A DNA stretch of 64,000 nucleotides from Bugula neritina (lineage: Eukaryota; Bryozoa; Gymnolaemata; Cheilostomatida; Bugulidae). The position numbers were made by a program, and so were the translations under genes. Shown here piece after piece: positions 1 to 12,213 of this stretch. Within the stretch, counting starts at the first letter, position 1. The number at the start of each line of letters is the position of its first letter. The stretch covers positions 27,168,504 through 27,232,503 of the forward strand of contig OZ037765.1 of NCBI GenBank assembly GCA_964035545.1, in the 5' to 3' direction. The notes under the pieces were generated by a model, which was not told the DNA's origin, did not search any database, and saw nothing but the letters and a program-made list of their open reading frames with translations.

Positions 1-18
1 TGAACACAAAGATTAAAC

Positions 19-1610
19 ATGTTAAAATCACCTGCTGGAGAATTACGTGGTCCAGTTAAAGAACAGACAATGAATGCTGTTAAGCGACAGCCGCCCAAAC
101 ATACAGTTTTATCAACTCGGCAGCTTCGTATGCGAATCACCTGTGATGATCCGATACATAGAGGTAAAAAGAGAATCAAACTTAGTGGCAAGGAGCTTTC
201 TAATTTACCTCTGAATCTGTTCAACCTCACTGAGCTGGAGGTGCTGGATCTGAGTCCAGAGAGAGAAGCCTGTCTCTTTTACCACTTGGAGAGAATTCCT
301 GTGGAGATTTCCAAGCTGACCAACCTCACTGTTCTGGCACTGGATACAAATAGACTAGAGAGTTTGCCTGATGAGTTGTGTCAGCTGTATTCATTAGAGA
401 GACTAGCGCTTAGCAACAACCAGCTGACGGATTTACCAACGTCGCTGCCTCAGATGTCCAGTCTGCGGAGTCTGTATTGCTCCAACAACAAGTTCCAGCA
501 TCTGCCCGGCAGCGTGTGTCAGCTAAAACAGCTGGTTTTCCTAGATTTCTCAGACAACTTTCTCACCAGCATACCGCAAGGTAGGTCATTGTGTTCTAAC
601 TCTTTTTTCATATACATGTATTTATATATGCTCTGTGAATGTATGAAACGTAAAGTCATTTCTAGTGCAAAATAAATTTTCCACTGCTTCACTGGGGTTT
701 TAAATAAATCATTAGATGCACTAATATTTCTGTAAAACTGGCACTGAGCTAAAACTTTCTTAACTAGTTTTACTTTGAAGTTGACAAAATTTATTGCCAG
801 AATATTGATAGCAAATCTGGCTAATATTAATAAAATAGCTAATATTTTTTCAGTGCTGGTTTTTATCACAAAACTGCTGGTATTATTAAATTGTATTTCT
901 TAGGCATTCACATGAAGTTTTACTAATGAATAATATAGAATGCCTACTAACTTCTATTAATATCTTTAATGAAACTTCAAATCATTGCTGTCTGTAATTA
1001 TTACTTCACATATTATCCAGTCATCACTAGTGTGAAATTTGTATGTCAGCAACGTTTGCAAGGAGTGGGTGGTATTATTGTACAATTACTTACATTTTTG
1101 TGTATTAGAATGGTTGTTTATGTGTGCTTCAATGGTTTCGTTTTACTCTCTGTTTTTATTGATTTATTGTGTCATGTGTTTATAAACAAATATCCGGCTT
1201 TAATTATGTTTTATGTTGTTGATGTGCTATTTGCTCATATATAAGTATCTATCTTACCATATAGCACTAGAAATATGATTCTGTTTCTAGAAATAGGGTC
1301 AATGGACAGCTTAGAGAGTCTGGTATTGTCATACAACAAGATAGAAAGTTTACCAGATTCCATATGCAATCTCAAGACCCTACAGATGCTTTGGCTATGT
1401 GGCAATTGCCTTTCCTCTCTGCCTAAAGGCTTGGGAAAACTTGTAAACTTAGACTGGTCTCACATGATGCTAACATCAGCTCTTGATGGCAATCCTTTGG
1501 AATACCCACCTATTTCTGTAGCTAAGCAAGGACCAGAGGCAATAGACAAGTTTCTTAGTCTTCATCAAAGTAATGCAGTTAAACCAAAGCCCAAAAACTT
1601 ACGTGCCTAA
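19..1610 (+). CDS. Leucine-rich repeat protein, two exons (19-580, 1291-1610), 293 aa
   Basis: Two exons join in phase: donor gtaggt after 580 and acceptor tttctag before 1291 (562 + 320 nt = 294 codons with the TAA). The product has about eight short LRRs of the Shoc2/PIRL-like class, with repeated LxxLxLxxNxLxxLP blocks such as LTVLALDTNRLESLP and LERLALSNNQLTDLP. The junction chosen restores a canonical repeat (IPQEIGSMDSLESL); a second acceptor 6 nt downstream is also in frame but breaks it. No signal peptide or membrane segment is visible, so an intracellular scaffold role is likely; there is no catalytic domain. An in-frame TGA at 1-3 precedes the ATG at 19, which supports this start if the exon really extends that far left. 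An AATAAA lies 70 nt past the stop. I do not recognise a specific orthologue. Confidence 0.85.
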
Positions 1611-1679
1611 TTTATAGATTTTGTAAACTAGTCTATCAATTAACTTCCATAATTATTATAGCCATTTAATGCATTTTCC

Positions 1680-1685
1680 AATAAA
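1680..1685 (+). other. Polyadenylation signal AATAAA for the LRR gene
   Basis: A canonical AATAAA lies 70 nt downstream of the LRR stop codon, with a second A-rich AATAAA-like site near 1735. It falls between the two convergent genes, so the LRR 3' UTR probably runs into the Ly6 gene's last exon or stops just short of it. Confidence 0.5.
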
Positions 1686-1789
1686 GTTTCCATTATATTG
1701 CAAACAGCTTTTAATTATTCAATTGCTTGCCTTGAAATAAAAACATAATGTTATGGTATTAGTTCTTTTTGTTCTAATAATTATTCTGT

Positions 1790-3029
1790 TTATATGCAAC
1801 TTTTCATAATAAATATAAATAAAACAATAACTTGTGAAAGTACAGGATGATTTCCACTATTGTCATTGTTGCACTGTTTTTCTCGACAGCATGATGTACA
1901 CGTGAGGGTTGTCAGCCCAAACTTGTCGTATCGACATCCGTAGTAACATTCATCTACGCAAGTTCGCTCAAAATATGTTGGAATACCATTCTTCTCAATT
2001 CTCTTGGTCTGTGCAATAAATAGATAGTTATGAAGTAGCAGTCATGATGTATTACACTACTTCACATGTGCAGAATATGGTGTGCTTGTTTCCAACTCGT
2101 ACTGTGAGAGTAATATCTGATCAATATGAGCACAGAATATTGGCACTAAAATACTTATATTTAATCATAAAAATGCATCAAATAATTAAAGGTATACATG
2201 TAAGTTTAGTAATTTTTGAAAAGGTCCAACATCTAACATCAATTTGTTTTCAAAACTAACATGTTTAAAGTCACAATCCAAACCAGAGAGACAAATCAAC
2301 TTCTAATAAATAAAGCAATACTATTATTGAACATATTTATATGTTATTTTGCATGGAGTTGCTTCATCTTATTTAATGTGAGAGAAGGTCAATGATCTCA
2401 ATATTGTTAGAATGTACTTGTACAATAATACACACACTAACCATGCAATACTTGTCTTGGGAACCACATGGTCGAACATCCACTTTTGAGAGTTGGCGTT
2501 GGCATTTGTTGTTGTACACATATTCATGTTGAAACGTCTCCTTGCAATGGTAACACGTCAAATTTGTTCCTGTCATTACAGAGTTTGAAAACTGTAGCTC
2601 TGCAAAAACCCAAAATTTTTATTTTGTAACATTAAAGTACAAGCCTTGGAAGCAGCCATGGTCTATGGGTTGGAGCGTTTGCTTAGTAATCACGAAATCA
2701 TGGGTTTGAACCCGATAAAGGCCATGAGTGATGTTAGGAAGGCATCCAGTCATAATTGCTTCAGTGCCACATCTAAATAAGTCCTTAGCCCGATTTAACG
2801 AAAACCCTTTCCATCAGGGATTTCTCACAGAGATGGTGACTATAAATTTCAGTGAGTTTTATTAAGGTACAACCCTTAAGAAATATTACAGTTTGATAAT
2901 ACTTAAAAAGCTACACTTTACAGAGAAATAACCCAAGTTTTGCTTGTGTAATCAACCAGACAGAATGAGAATTGACTCACCTGGCAGCAACAGCACTGCC
3001 AACATAAGCAGTCTGTGTGACATCATCAT
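1790..3029 (-). CDS. Ly6/uPAR-family small secreted or GPI-anchored protein, three exons, 141 aa
   Basis: Exons 2981-3029, 2442-2599 and 1790-2008 (minus strand) join in phase with good GT-AG sites (49 + 158 + 219 nt). The product starts with a signal peptide (MMMSHRLLMLAVLLLP), followed by a cysteine-rich module and a hydrophobic C-terminus (VIVLFIFIMKSCI) typical of a GPI-anchor signal. The module opens with LTCYHC and closes with TCTSCCREKQCNN, the LxCxxC ... CC(x4)CN hallmark of the Ly6/uPAR three-finger fold; twelve cysteines are present against the usual eight to ten. In other animals such proteins modulate ion channels and receptors at the cell surface; the partner here is unknown. Intron 1 carries a SINE. 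The gene faces the LRR gene tail to tail, with the stops 180 bp apart. Confidence 0.85.
2652..2850 (+). mobile_element. tRNA-derived SINE, copy 1 (in intron 1 of the Ly6 gene)
   Basis: The head reads like a tRNA gene, with a box-A-like segment (catggtctatgggttgg) and a box B (ggtttgaaccc). The body has a core shared with three other copies in this window (cagtcataattgcttc ... tgccacat) and an end shared with them (ccatcagggatttctcac). It does not fold as an intact tRNA, so it is called a retroposon. Boundaries are approximate and no clear target duplication was found. Confidence 0.7.
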
Positions 3030-4847
3030 ATTGCTACTGCATCTATTAGATAACTATTTACTGCCTGCACCTATCTCCTGCTTCAGGTGTGTGCTTGTAA
3101 ATATCTAGTGTATTGATTTTGCTCAACTCTAGCAATTATTCTAACTGGCTTTCGAATGGCTGTCCTACCATAAAACAGATAATGCATCCCTTTCACAAAG
3201 TTTTGATAAATTATAATAAATGTTATTGATTTTGTTTCTATATACCACAATATTGTAGTGTAGGTCCACGTTTTTGCTTTAAAAGTAAAGGAAATGCATT
3301 AATTCAGCAAAATTTCATGAAAAACTCTAATGCTTTACTTTATTCATGAACCATGTGCATGTGTAATAGGTTGTTTATGTTAGCAAATATGTTTGCAGCT
3401 CATTGTTTAAGATAAATAACTTAAATTTGAGTTTATTGTACATGTTTACTGACACATTTACTGGCAGAAAATTAATGTTCGCAATTCATTTATTGAGTAT
3501 GTACTAGTAGCTGTTCAAAATTGATAAATGAAAGTATTTCAAACCAGCATAATTATACCAGCGTGTTTAGAATAAGTTGTTTCAAAGGAACTCAACTTTT
3601 TAGAGTCTAACACTGTTGCTCACTAGAATTTAGACCAGTTTCAATCTTGCTTTACTCTGATAATCTTAAAAATTATTGCGCTGCATAATATATAATCATT
3701 TAGTTTTATCGTAAAACTCACATTTCAGAAATGCCATTAATGTTTATTCCTTGAGGTACAAATATAAACAACATGCTACAAGTACTGAGTGAGTGATATT
3801 TCAGCTTGAATCAAGTTATTTGGGTTTAATACCCCTAACCAGATATATACTGCAGCCATAGTACAATAACTTTCAATTTATTTTATTTACAGTATTTACC
3901 TGACAGTTACTTTTTATAATAATTCACTTGGTACAAAATGCAACTGTTTCTGTTTGTATTAAAGACTAGCCAACTCAGCATATCTATAATTTTCATTTCA
4001 TAAACGAATAAAATGAAATTTATTTCCTAAAATTATATGCTATGAAAAACAGTAATTTTCATCAAAAAATATTTATGACACAGCTGTGTTAACTTCTGAC
4101 TTTAGCAACTGATATATAACTGCAAATGAATATGTTAATAGAATCTATTTCAAGCTAAACACTGGCCACAGTCAAACAATTATATTTAGAGTTTTGATGC
4201 CATGAGTGTTTGTTGGGTTCTAACAGTTATTCTACAAAGGTGCTTCAACAGGGTGTGGATTTTACTGGTAAATTCAGCTTCAGAAGTTGCCTACTCTTGT
4301 ATTGATGCAAAATTCTTTAAAACCCACATTTAAATTAGTAATTCTTGTTAATATACATTTATGCTTGTCAATGGCACAATTCTTCATGCTGTGTTCATTT
4401 AACAGCTTAGAAAAAATATATTGCTTCTGAATTCTAATCAACTGAACACTTAAGTAGGAGCTGATAACTTCAAACAGCAAAGTTATAAATTATTATTCCA
4501 TTGTAATGCATGAACTCTTTGCAATCACATTAAAGTTCTATTGTAAAGATATTAAAGGTGAATGCTCGTCTATCAGGTACAAGTAGTATTTATAGCTAAT
4601 CAACTTTCACTCGTCAAAAAGATTACTATAAGTCAACATCAAGTACCTCTTGAGTAGCAATGACACGCATTTTCTAAAATATTAATTTCATTTTTTTTAT
4701 ATTTCAAATCAAATACAAATGCTTATTATAGAATGTCATACAATAGAATATAATAAGATAGAAAATTGAGTGCTAATAAACACAGCAAGTCATGTTGAAT
4801 GACAGCGTTGCAAACTAATTTCTGTCAGCATTGAGTATTTAGCAATA
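3030..4847. other. Intergenic: Ly6 5' flank and K2P channel 3' flank
   Basis: AT-rich sequence between the Ly6 start and the K2P stop. It must hold the Ly6 promoter and the channel's 3' UTR. I see no coding exon: open frames here are short, compositionally random and lack splice or domain support. Confidence 0.6.
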
Positions 4848-6423
4848 TTATACAGAGGATCGTTTCAAAGAATGACGAGAGTTTGATGGAAAAGCAGCTA
4901 AAACAGTTTCAACATCTACAACTTCTTCAAAACTATTCCCTAAACCATCAGCATTTTGTAGAGAGCAGTTGTACAGTCCACAAAGATGTTCCCCATGATT
5001 GCACTCTCTGGCTAGGTCTTCCTCATCCACAGATCTACTTGCGCACACTGCTGTGTTTGTATTAATAGTAATGAATCCATTTGTTTTATTTGGTAGAACT
5101 GAAATTCTTGAGTGATTAGATGGACCTATAGAAGAGTCTCTAATATTTTCATTTATCTGCTTGTCATCATAGTTTTTAGCCATTGAAGGAACTGGCCTTG
5201 GCCGCATCCCGGGAGTTATGATGTCACCATCGAGTTTGACGGCTCCCTGTGCTGCAGCTAGAGCTTCCAGTTCATCTTTTCGCTCATCCTCCGTGTTCAT
5301 AGTCAACAGCCTGAGCACCATAAGGTTCAATGCTGCAGCAAATACTGTCAGTCCAAAGACAATGTAGAGAATACTGAAAACTACATACTCTGGCTTTTTC
5401 TGCAATGCTTTCATTGTATTATTCTGTAAAGCAACGAAATCTCCAAACCCTATGGTGGACATTGTGATGAAGCAATAGTAAAACGCATTTATAAAGGACC
5501 AGCTTTCAAATTTACTGAAAGCAACAGCACCAAGCACCAACACAGCCGAGCAGAGAAAGCAGGCTACCATAGTCAGCTCTGTTTGAGTAACTTCTACTGC
5601 ATCGTTCTTAGTGGCCCGCTTTACCCAAACCTTTATTTGCTTCAGAACTTTTGTTATGCCGATATTGAAACGCTCACCAATGCTCTGAAACATGACTATG
5701 TTAAGAGGTATGCCTATGAGCGAGTATAACACACAGAATATTTTTCCTCCCACAGTTCTTGGAGTAGAATGACCATAACCTACAATCAAATAATTATGAC
5801 TCATTACTTTAAATACGAGTATTTTAGAAAACAAAGAGTTTTGGTTATAAGTTACAACTTGTCAATAATATGACTATATAGCTACTCCTTTACATTCTGG
5901 TTTTATTTACTTTTGTTTATTGTCCTGAAATCATTAATGGTTTCTATAAATATAGTCAAATGACAACTAATTAAATCATATAAGCAGTGCAAAGAGTTGT
6001 CATGGTTATACATATAAATTGACTTAAAACATTTTGCATATATAAATTTATTTTTAAATATTTTTCTACCTGCATTTAAAGGTTTATTACAGCAAGATCT
6101 TGAAAAAATATTTTCATCTGCTGCTAGCTAGACTACTTACCAATAGTTGTTATGACGGATAAGGCAAAGTAAAATGCTCCAGCGAACTTCCATTGAGTAC
6201 CTGCTTGATATGGCTTTGACCTAATTATATTTAGCCTTAGAATTTCCATGTCCTCTTGAGTTATATTGTACTTTTCTTTAATCAAATTCTCCTCATCTTG
6301 TAATTTCTTTCTTTCTTCCTTTTCATGTTTAGATTCGAGCTTATCGAACACAGCTGCTCCAATTAACAAATATGTGAAGGTACAGAATATTAAAGCTATA
6401 GTTCTCACATTCTGTCTCTTCAT
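4848..6423 (-). CDS. TASK-type two-pore-domain potassium channel, two exons, 404 aa
   Basis: Exons 6141-6423 and 4848-5779 join in phase (283 + 932 nt = 405 codons). The intron splits the first Gly codon of the first GYG filter, a known KCNK intron position. The product has the K2P plan: M1 (after MKRQNVRT), an extracellular cap with an N53-I-T glycosylation site, P1 filter TIGYGH with His98, M2, M3, P2 filter TIGFGD, M4. His98 is the proton sensor of TASK channels and falls at the same number. After M4, VLRLLT matches the TASK X-gate/halothane motif VLRFMT. The tail ends LKRSSV, like the 14-3-3 binding C-terminus of TASK-1/TASK-3. A background K+ leak current at the plasma membrane, closed by acid, is expected. 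It is closest to KCNK3/KCNK9; which vertebrate paralogue it corresponds to cannot be said. Confidence 0.95.
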
Positions 6424-6431
6424 TTCTCCAT
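6420..6431 (-). promoter_or_regulatory. Three-codon upstream ORF overlapping the K2P start codon
   Basis: On the minus strand the leader reads ATGGAGAAATGAAG. An upstream ATG opens a frame Met-Glu-Lys-stop, and its TGA overlaps the main ATG (ATGA). If transcription starts upstream of 6431, ribosomes meet this mini-ORF first and would have to leak past it or reinitiate at the channel start. The bases are seen; the regulatory role is inferred. Confidence 0.45.
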
Positions 6432-9400
6432 GAAGTATTAAGTATGTGTAGCTCAGCTATAGTTTATTTGTTCAGGAGCTACGTTAGCCATTCACTGTTA
6501 GCTTTTTATGATGCAGCAGTTCACTAGAGTTACTAAAAATGACGACTTCTATGATGACATCTACAAGCTCCTCTCTTGTCAATTCTATAAGAATAATTGA
6601 ATAATAATATTAATATGGGCTGTGTACATATTCTAGTATAATTACATGCTATACGCAACACCACGGTTGCATATATTATATTGTAATCTCATAGCAGTTT
6701 TGCAAGTAACTGTAATAACTAATTAGACAATTATTGATTTTGCACACTTCACAGGTTCACAAGTCAAATGGGCTAAGATTAATATCATAATTTGTAAGAC
6801 TATATTTAGTAGCAAAGACAACTTGTGTCTAGAGTGAGAAAAGAGACCACATATATAGCAAGTCAGTATACGTTAAGGTCCAAGCAGAGTGAGACTACCA
6901 ATTTAGAGACAAAGCTATGCAAAATTAGGGGGGTGGAGAGAATAACATTTTCTCAAACGTATATTTTCAAATATATCCGCACGTTTTAATTCTAATATAA
7001 TGTTTTGTTTGAGAAATTCAGTAATACACTTTTAGGAAATAATTTTGTATAATATAGTCATTTGCATTCCTATATTGTAAAGGCTTGTCAGAACATAAAA
7101 TTAATAAAATGAGAAAAATATTTTCCCCAAAATTTCTATACTTTTTTTCAATATGGTGGTAGCCTATAGTACATTATTCTTTCACAGAATTCACCCTATA
7201 GTCAGTTTAGATCACAAACAACCAATAAAGACCAACTTTGCCCTTTGAGACCATCAGCTGAGATTTACCCAAGGGTACTCAGTTCACAGTTGTCAAAAAG
7301 CCGCAATCAGACCTTTATTATTGATAATAAGGCTGTGATAAAGCTGTAACTCTGAAGTGCCTGTCTAGCAAACATGCTACAGTAATATACAGACTACATA
7401 CTGTACACAACTTAGCTGCTTATTATTTCTAACGCTAAACTAACCATTCGCTGTTTTACATGCATGCATTATATCAAAAAGTATGCTTTAAACTTTAAGC
7501 TTTTAAGCCAGATTGGCGATTAAGCTTTGTGTTGTAGAAGCTATAAGAATTGCATACAATGAAAGTCAGCAATAGTTACTAATAGTTGTATAATAAAGCT
7601 GACTGAAGATGCCATCAGAATGGCACAAAATTTATTATAAAGCAAAACTGTTTGAGTAACAATCCTACAAATATTTTAATACTGTTTAAATTAAGCGTTT
7701 CGGAGATTCTATAAAATTAATTATAATGTAAATACTATTATTTTAGTGTTTACACCAATTGTTGATTTATATCAGGATAATATACTGCTGGTGCCAGCAT
7801 GAAAAGTTTTAAGTGCAGTTTATATAATCAATGATCGATGGTCATTATTTATGACTCATGTACAGATGAAAATTTTAAAATAGAATATAAATACTCAATA
7901 ATAATGTACTGGTGGTTAAATTGTTTAATATATTTCATAGTTTTATGATCATATTTTTTGCACTTATATTTCATAACTAATGTGAACTGTTTGGTAGAGC
8001 AACAGCTAATCTTATTCAACATACATCATGTGAAAACATACTGATTCATTCCTTACTTTTACAATACATACTGATAATAGCTATTGTAATTCTAAGAGTA
8101 GGTACTGGCTAAACTGAATGACTAATTAAGACAACATATAAGTAAGATGGCGATATATAGTTTAACATTAGACACGTACTCTTGATTTATTTATTAAAGT
8201 TTTCAAATATAAGAATTCCTATATATCATAATATCACTTTCACCAGAAAAACAGATTTAAACTCATTAGTATAATGTAGCATTATGAAATGGGTGCCAAC
8301 TATCTTGCAATATATTCCTAAGTATTTAGCCTGATTAATCATACGGTGTTATGTTGTGTTTTTACAGCAGCGGCAGCAATAGTATGTTTGTGTTTAACTT
8401 TTAACAGAAAGGGATATGTAAACATAACACGAAGTTCTACCAATCCTATCATAGTTCTTACAATAACAACATGTTTAGCCTTTCAATAAAGGCAATAACA
8501 TTACGCTCCTGGCAGACAACATGGCTGTATAAATTTTATCATATTGGGACTGTTGGCGCATAATAAACTGTTTTTGCTAGTGATTAATTTATATGATTTA
8601 GCAATGATTAGATTCATTATTAGTATCAGTTTCATGATATATATTTGTCTTATGCAATCAAATACATAATTCTTGTGGAGTTTTCTAAAATAATATGTTC
8701 AGAAAATAGAAATCAGATGTAAAATATGCTGCCAGTTATTGCTTTAAGTTTAAATATTGAATAATACACTTTTCCAGGTTTTATGAAGTTTCAGACTTAC
8801 ACAGGCTTTCTAATTGATTAGAAGTTTTCTATAGAAAAAACCCAAGTAAATTCAAAACTAATTTTTCTAATCATATTTTTATCAGAAACTAGTTTTTCCA
8901 AGTGAAATCGTCCCACATACTGTTATATCAGGCAAAGGTTGGACAACTCCTAATGGCTACAAATGATTGACATAAGCTGGTATAAGCTGCACATAGGCAA
9001 AAAATAATAAATTTTTTATAATACATTAATTTTAGTAGATACTTATGAGATCAAAAGACGCAAATTGATGAAAGGAAAAAACATGCTTCTAAGCCAAACG
9101 CTGAATATAAGCCCAGAACATTTGGAAACCAGCATATCTCTTAAAATAACATGATGTGCTGGTGACACGCCTCGTTTATTCAAACAGCTGAGACTACCAT
9201 TAAATCTAACCACGTGTCCTGATTTGAATGCTATACACCGGCAACCAGTAGCAGTATAATATTTTGTTTGCTAATAATGGTTAGTAACAATTAGATTGCC
9301 CTATAAATTCTAATTTACAATTACATTACTCAGTAGCTAAGAATTAATTGACTTGAATCAAAACAACGTACAGCTGCTTATAATAGAATCAAAGAGCAAT

Positions 9401-12213
9401 TAGCTTCCAAGTTAGTGAAAATTTTATTTATAAAAATAATCTTTAAATTCAACTTTTACAATACAGCAAAAGCAATGCTATGGAAAAAGCTACATGAAAA
9501 TCTAGAGTATACGGAGGTCCGTAACATACACATGAACTGGAACTGATGCTGCATGCTAAAGAATGGAGCACTTGGTATTCACAGTAATAATTGTGCAATT
9601 ATATTACCACCTACATAACCTACAGAAGTATTGGAGCTTCGTAATGAAATAATTATAAAGGATAACATATTGTAATGATGTGTTACAACTAGTTATACAT
9701 ACAATAATACTGCATACAGCATACCAACTTCCATGTACATGACTAAGTGCTTTTAAATAGACTTACCTAAAGATCAATACAGCTGTCATTAAGGGTTACA
9801 AATCGTGTGCTGTTGCAAACACCAGTGTGTATTAAAGAATGCAGATTATTTCAATGAGAAAATTAACTGAGAAGTCAAGCAGCTAAATGATATTGTCAAC
9901 TGGTAGCATAGTCTAGCATAGCACAGACAACTAATACACAGTACGGGTGTTGAAAATGCTCAGGAAAATGTTGATGAATCTAGTTTTCAAAACAGCCATG
10001 GTCAAATCACTTGTTTCAACAATTGTTATAATATATAATAATACATTGAAAAATAATTTTATAAAATGCAAATTTCTCATCATCTTTTCTAAATTGTCTA
10101 CGTGACAATTGCCCAGTTAATCATGCACAGGAACAGGTTTGGGGAACTGGCAATCCTAAAGCTTTAGGAAATATTAAAATAGTACACAGTTCTAAAATTA
10201 ACCAAAATCATTGTTGCTTTGCTAAGTAAAGCAATAACACTTAATGCAGCTTTGGTTGCTACAAAACTACAGCGTAATTTAATTAAACAGTGGCTAGCAT
10301 CACATTATAGGGATACAAATCATAGATTGGCAAAACACCCTCTAGTGACTTTACAATATAAAGTTGATTCTTAATCATCAGATCAATAAATAACCCACAA
10401 CAGCAGCTCAGCTCTACTCTAACCGGTCTATTGCATGCCGAGTTGAGAATCTAACTTTACCATTACACAGCGCAGCAGGTTTATGTTAGTTGTTTGTTTT
10501 CAACAGTTTTAATTCCCAAGTTGAAGCAACTCTCTGAAACTTTAAACTGTTCAAATCTATAGCAGCACATATTTATTTTTTCTGGTATTAGCCATGTTCA
10601 GCGAGTCACCGCTCTGAGCATAATCAATACAAGTAAAAACATGAAGCTAAAGGATAGGCATTATAGCGGACAGTTCTACAAATCTAAAGTAAAACCCACA
10701 AATAGATTTTCATTTTATTTCCCAAAAAAAACGAGGAAAAACTTCAAAACCGTTACAAGTGAAAATGTAGACATCTGATTAAATTAATTTCAATTTTGGG
10801 TAATTATTTTTCAGTTGTGTAACAAATACTTGTAATATAAAGATTTATTTGTATGGAGAATACAGATTTACATACAGATATCTGTTTATGTCTACATGTA
10901 TCTACCTGAGCTAACTGTGCATGTTTGTACTACCTTTCAAGCAATATAAGGCATTAAACACTTTACAAATGTCAAGCCATACTGACTTCAGGCTGTACAA
11001 CTTGTCTTGGAAATAGCAAAACAAAACTTACAATGGTTAAAACAGTTACAAAGTTCATGAGGAAGACACATTGTACTGATAAAATGCATCTAATAACGTC
11101 TTTACTAGAACATGAAGACACTGGTTACTAACTCAGCAAATATTTGAGATTTTAAATAATCTTCAGTAACTTCTAACAGATATTATTTGTAGCCAGAAAA
11201 ATTGTGGTCTCTGACATTAAATACACCTCCCTCGATTAACTTTTTTTAGAAACTAGACAGTTTTATTTGTATGTATTCAAGATTAGTTATAATATCTTAT
11301 GCACTTGGGAAAAAAATTTCAAGCAACAATTGACATTCACACTTCAACAAACCACTCAAATCTTTCCTCTATAACTTTTAGCTAGCAACTCTCAAGCACT
11401 GACTATTACCTGCCGTATGAGCGTTGACTGCGATTTCAGCTATTGAGATGTTATCCAATTAATGCATATGAGAATAAATGAAATGTGTTGTCCTGAAACT
11501 AAATGTTGTAGACCTTCCAACTTAGCAGAAGAACATAAATGCATGCAATGCTCTGCTATACTAACTTATGCTGGCTTTGGCCAGCAACCCTACGGGAGGC
11601 TTGTGATTGGCTGTAACAAAATTAATCAACTCATTGATTGTTATAGTCTAGGCTTTACACTTTAAACAATAAAAATAGATAACTCTGATTTTAACAAAAT
11701 GTAAAGGTTGGGCTCTTACAGAACACAATAATTTATGCAACTTGGCAATATAAAAAGTAATGATGTCATAAAATATCAATATTGCCAATAATCAGCAGTT
11801 GGTGAAGGTCGCATTAAAGATTCTCTAAGAAGGTTTTGTCACAAGTGCAAGAGGTGCAGTCTGTTAAAAAACAACAACAAACTTTTAAAAAGGGGAACTC
11901 CTAAGACGTGGCTATGTTTCTTGTATCTCACAGTTGAACTCTCATTGTAAGCGTCCCTCAATAAATAAGATAACTCTAAACAAACACGATAGTTATTTTT
12001 CATATTTCCAAACATGTATTGAGTATAAATATAATTATATAAACTTTATATTAAGAAGTAATAGAATAAAAATAGTTGATTGTAAACAAATACATAATTT
12101 CAAAAGCAGAAGCCTAGAGAAGCCATCACAGTATGCTGCATTGAGTAATAGTTGTACGAGTAACTTAGAAGGTATGTGTACAGCTACTAGAGTGTGTTGG
12201 TGCTGACCACATT
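6432..12213. other. 5.8-kb intergenic region, no gene recognised
   Basis: Lies between the K2P start and the CCDC40 stop; both genes are on the minus strand, so it contains the channel's promoter and CCDC40's 3' UTR. It is AT-rich with stop codons in all frames. The longest open frames (for example 11462-11665 and 11934-12206, plus strand) have no domain, splice partner or codon bias. I found no tRNA, SINE or terminal inverted repeats, but subtle enhancers or noncoding RNAs cannot be excluded by eye. Confidence 0.6.

Noticed and set aside
969-1244. 91-aa hydrophobic open frame on the plus strand
   Set aside because: It lies in the LRR gene's intron, has AT-driven Val/Leu/Phe composition and no splice or domain evidence.
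2652-2850. A tRNA gene, from the A and B boxes
   Set aside because: No acceptor stem or cloverleaf could be formed, and the same head recurs with the same body elsewhere, so it is a SINE.
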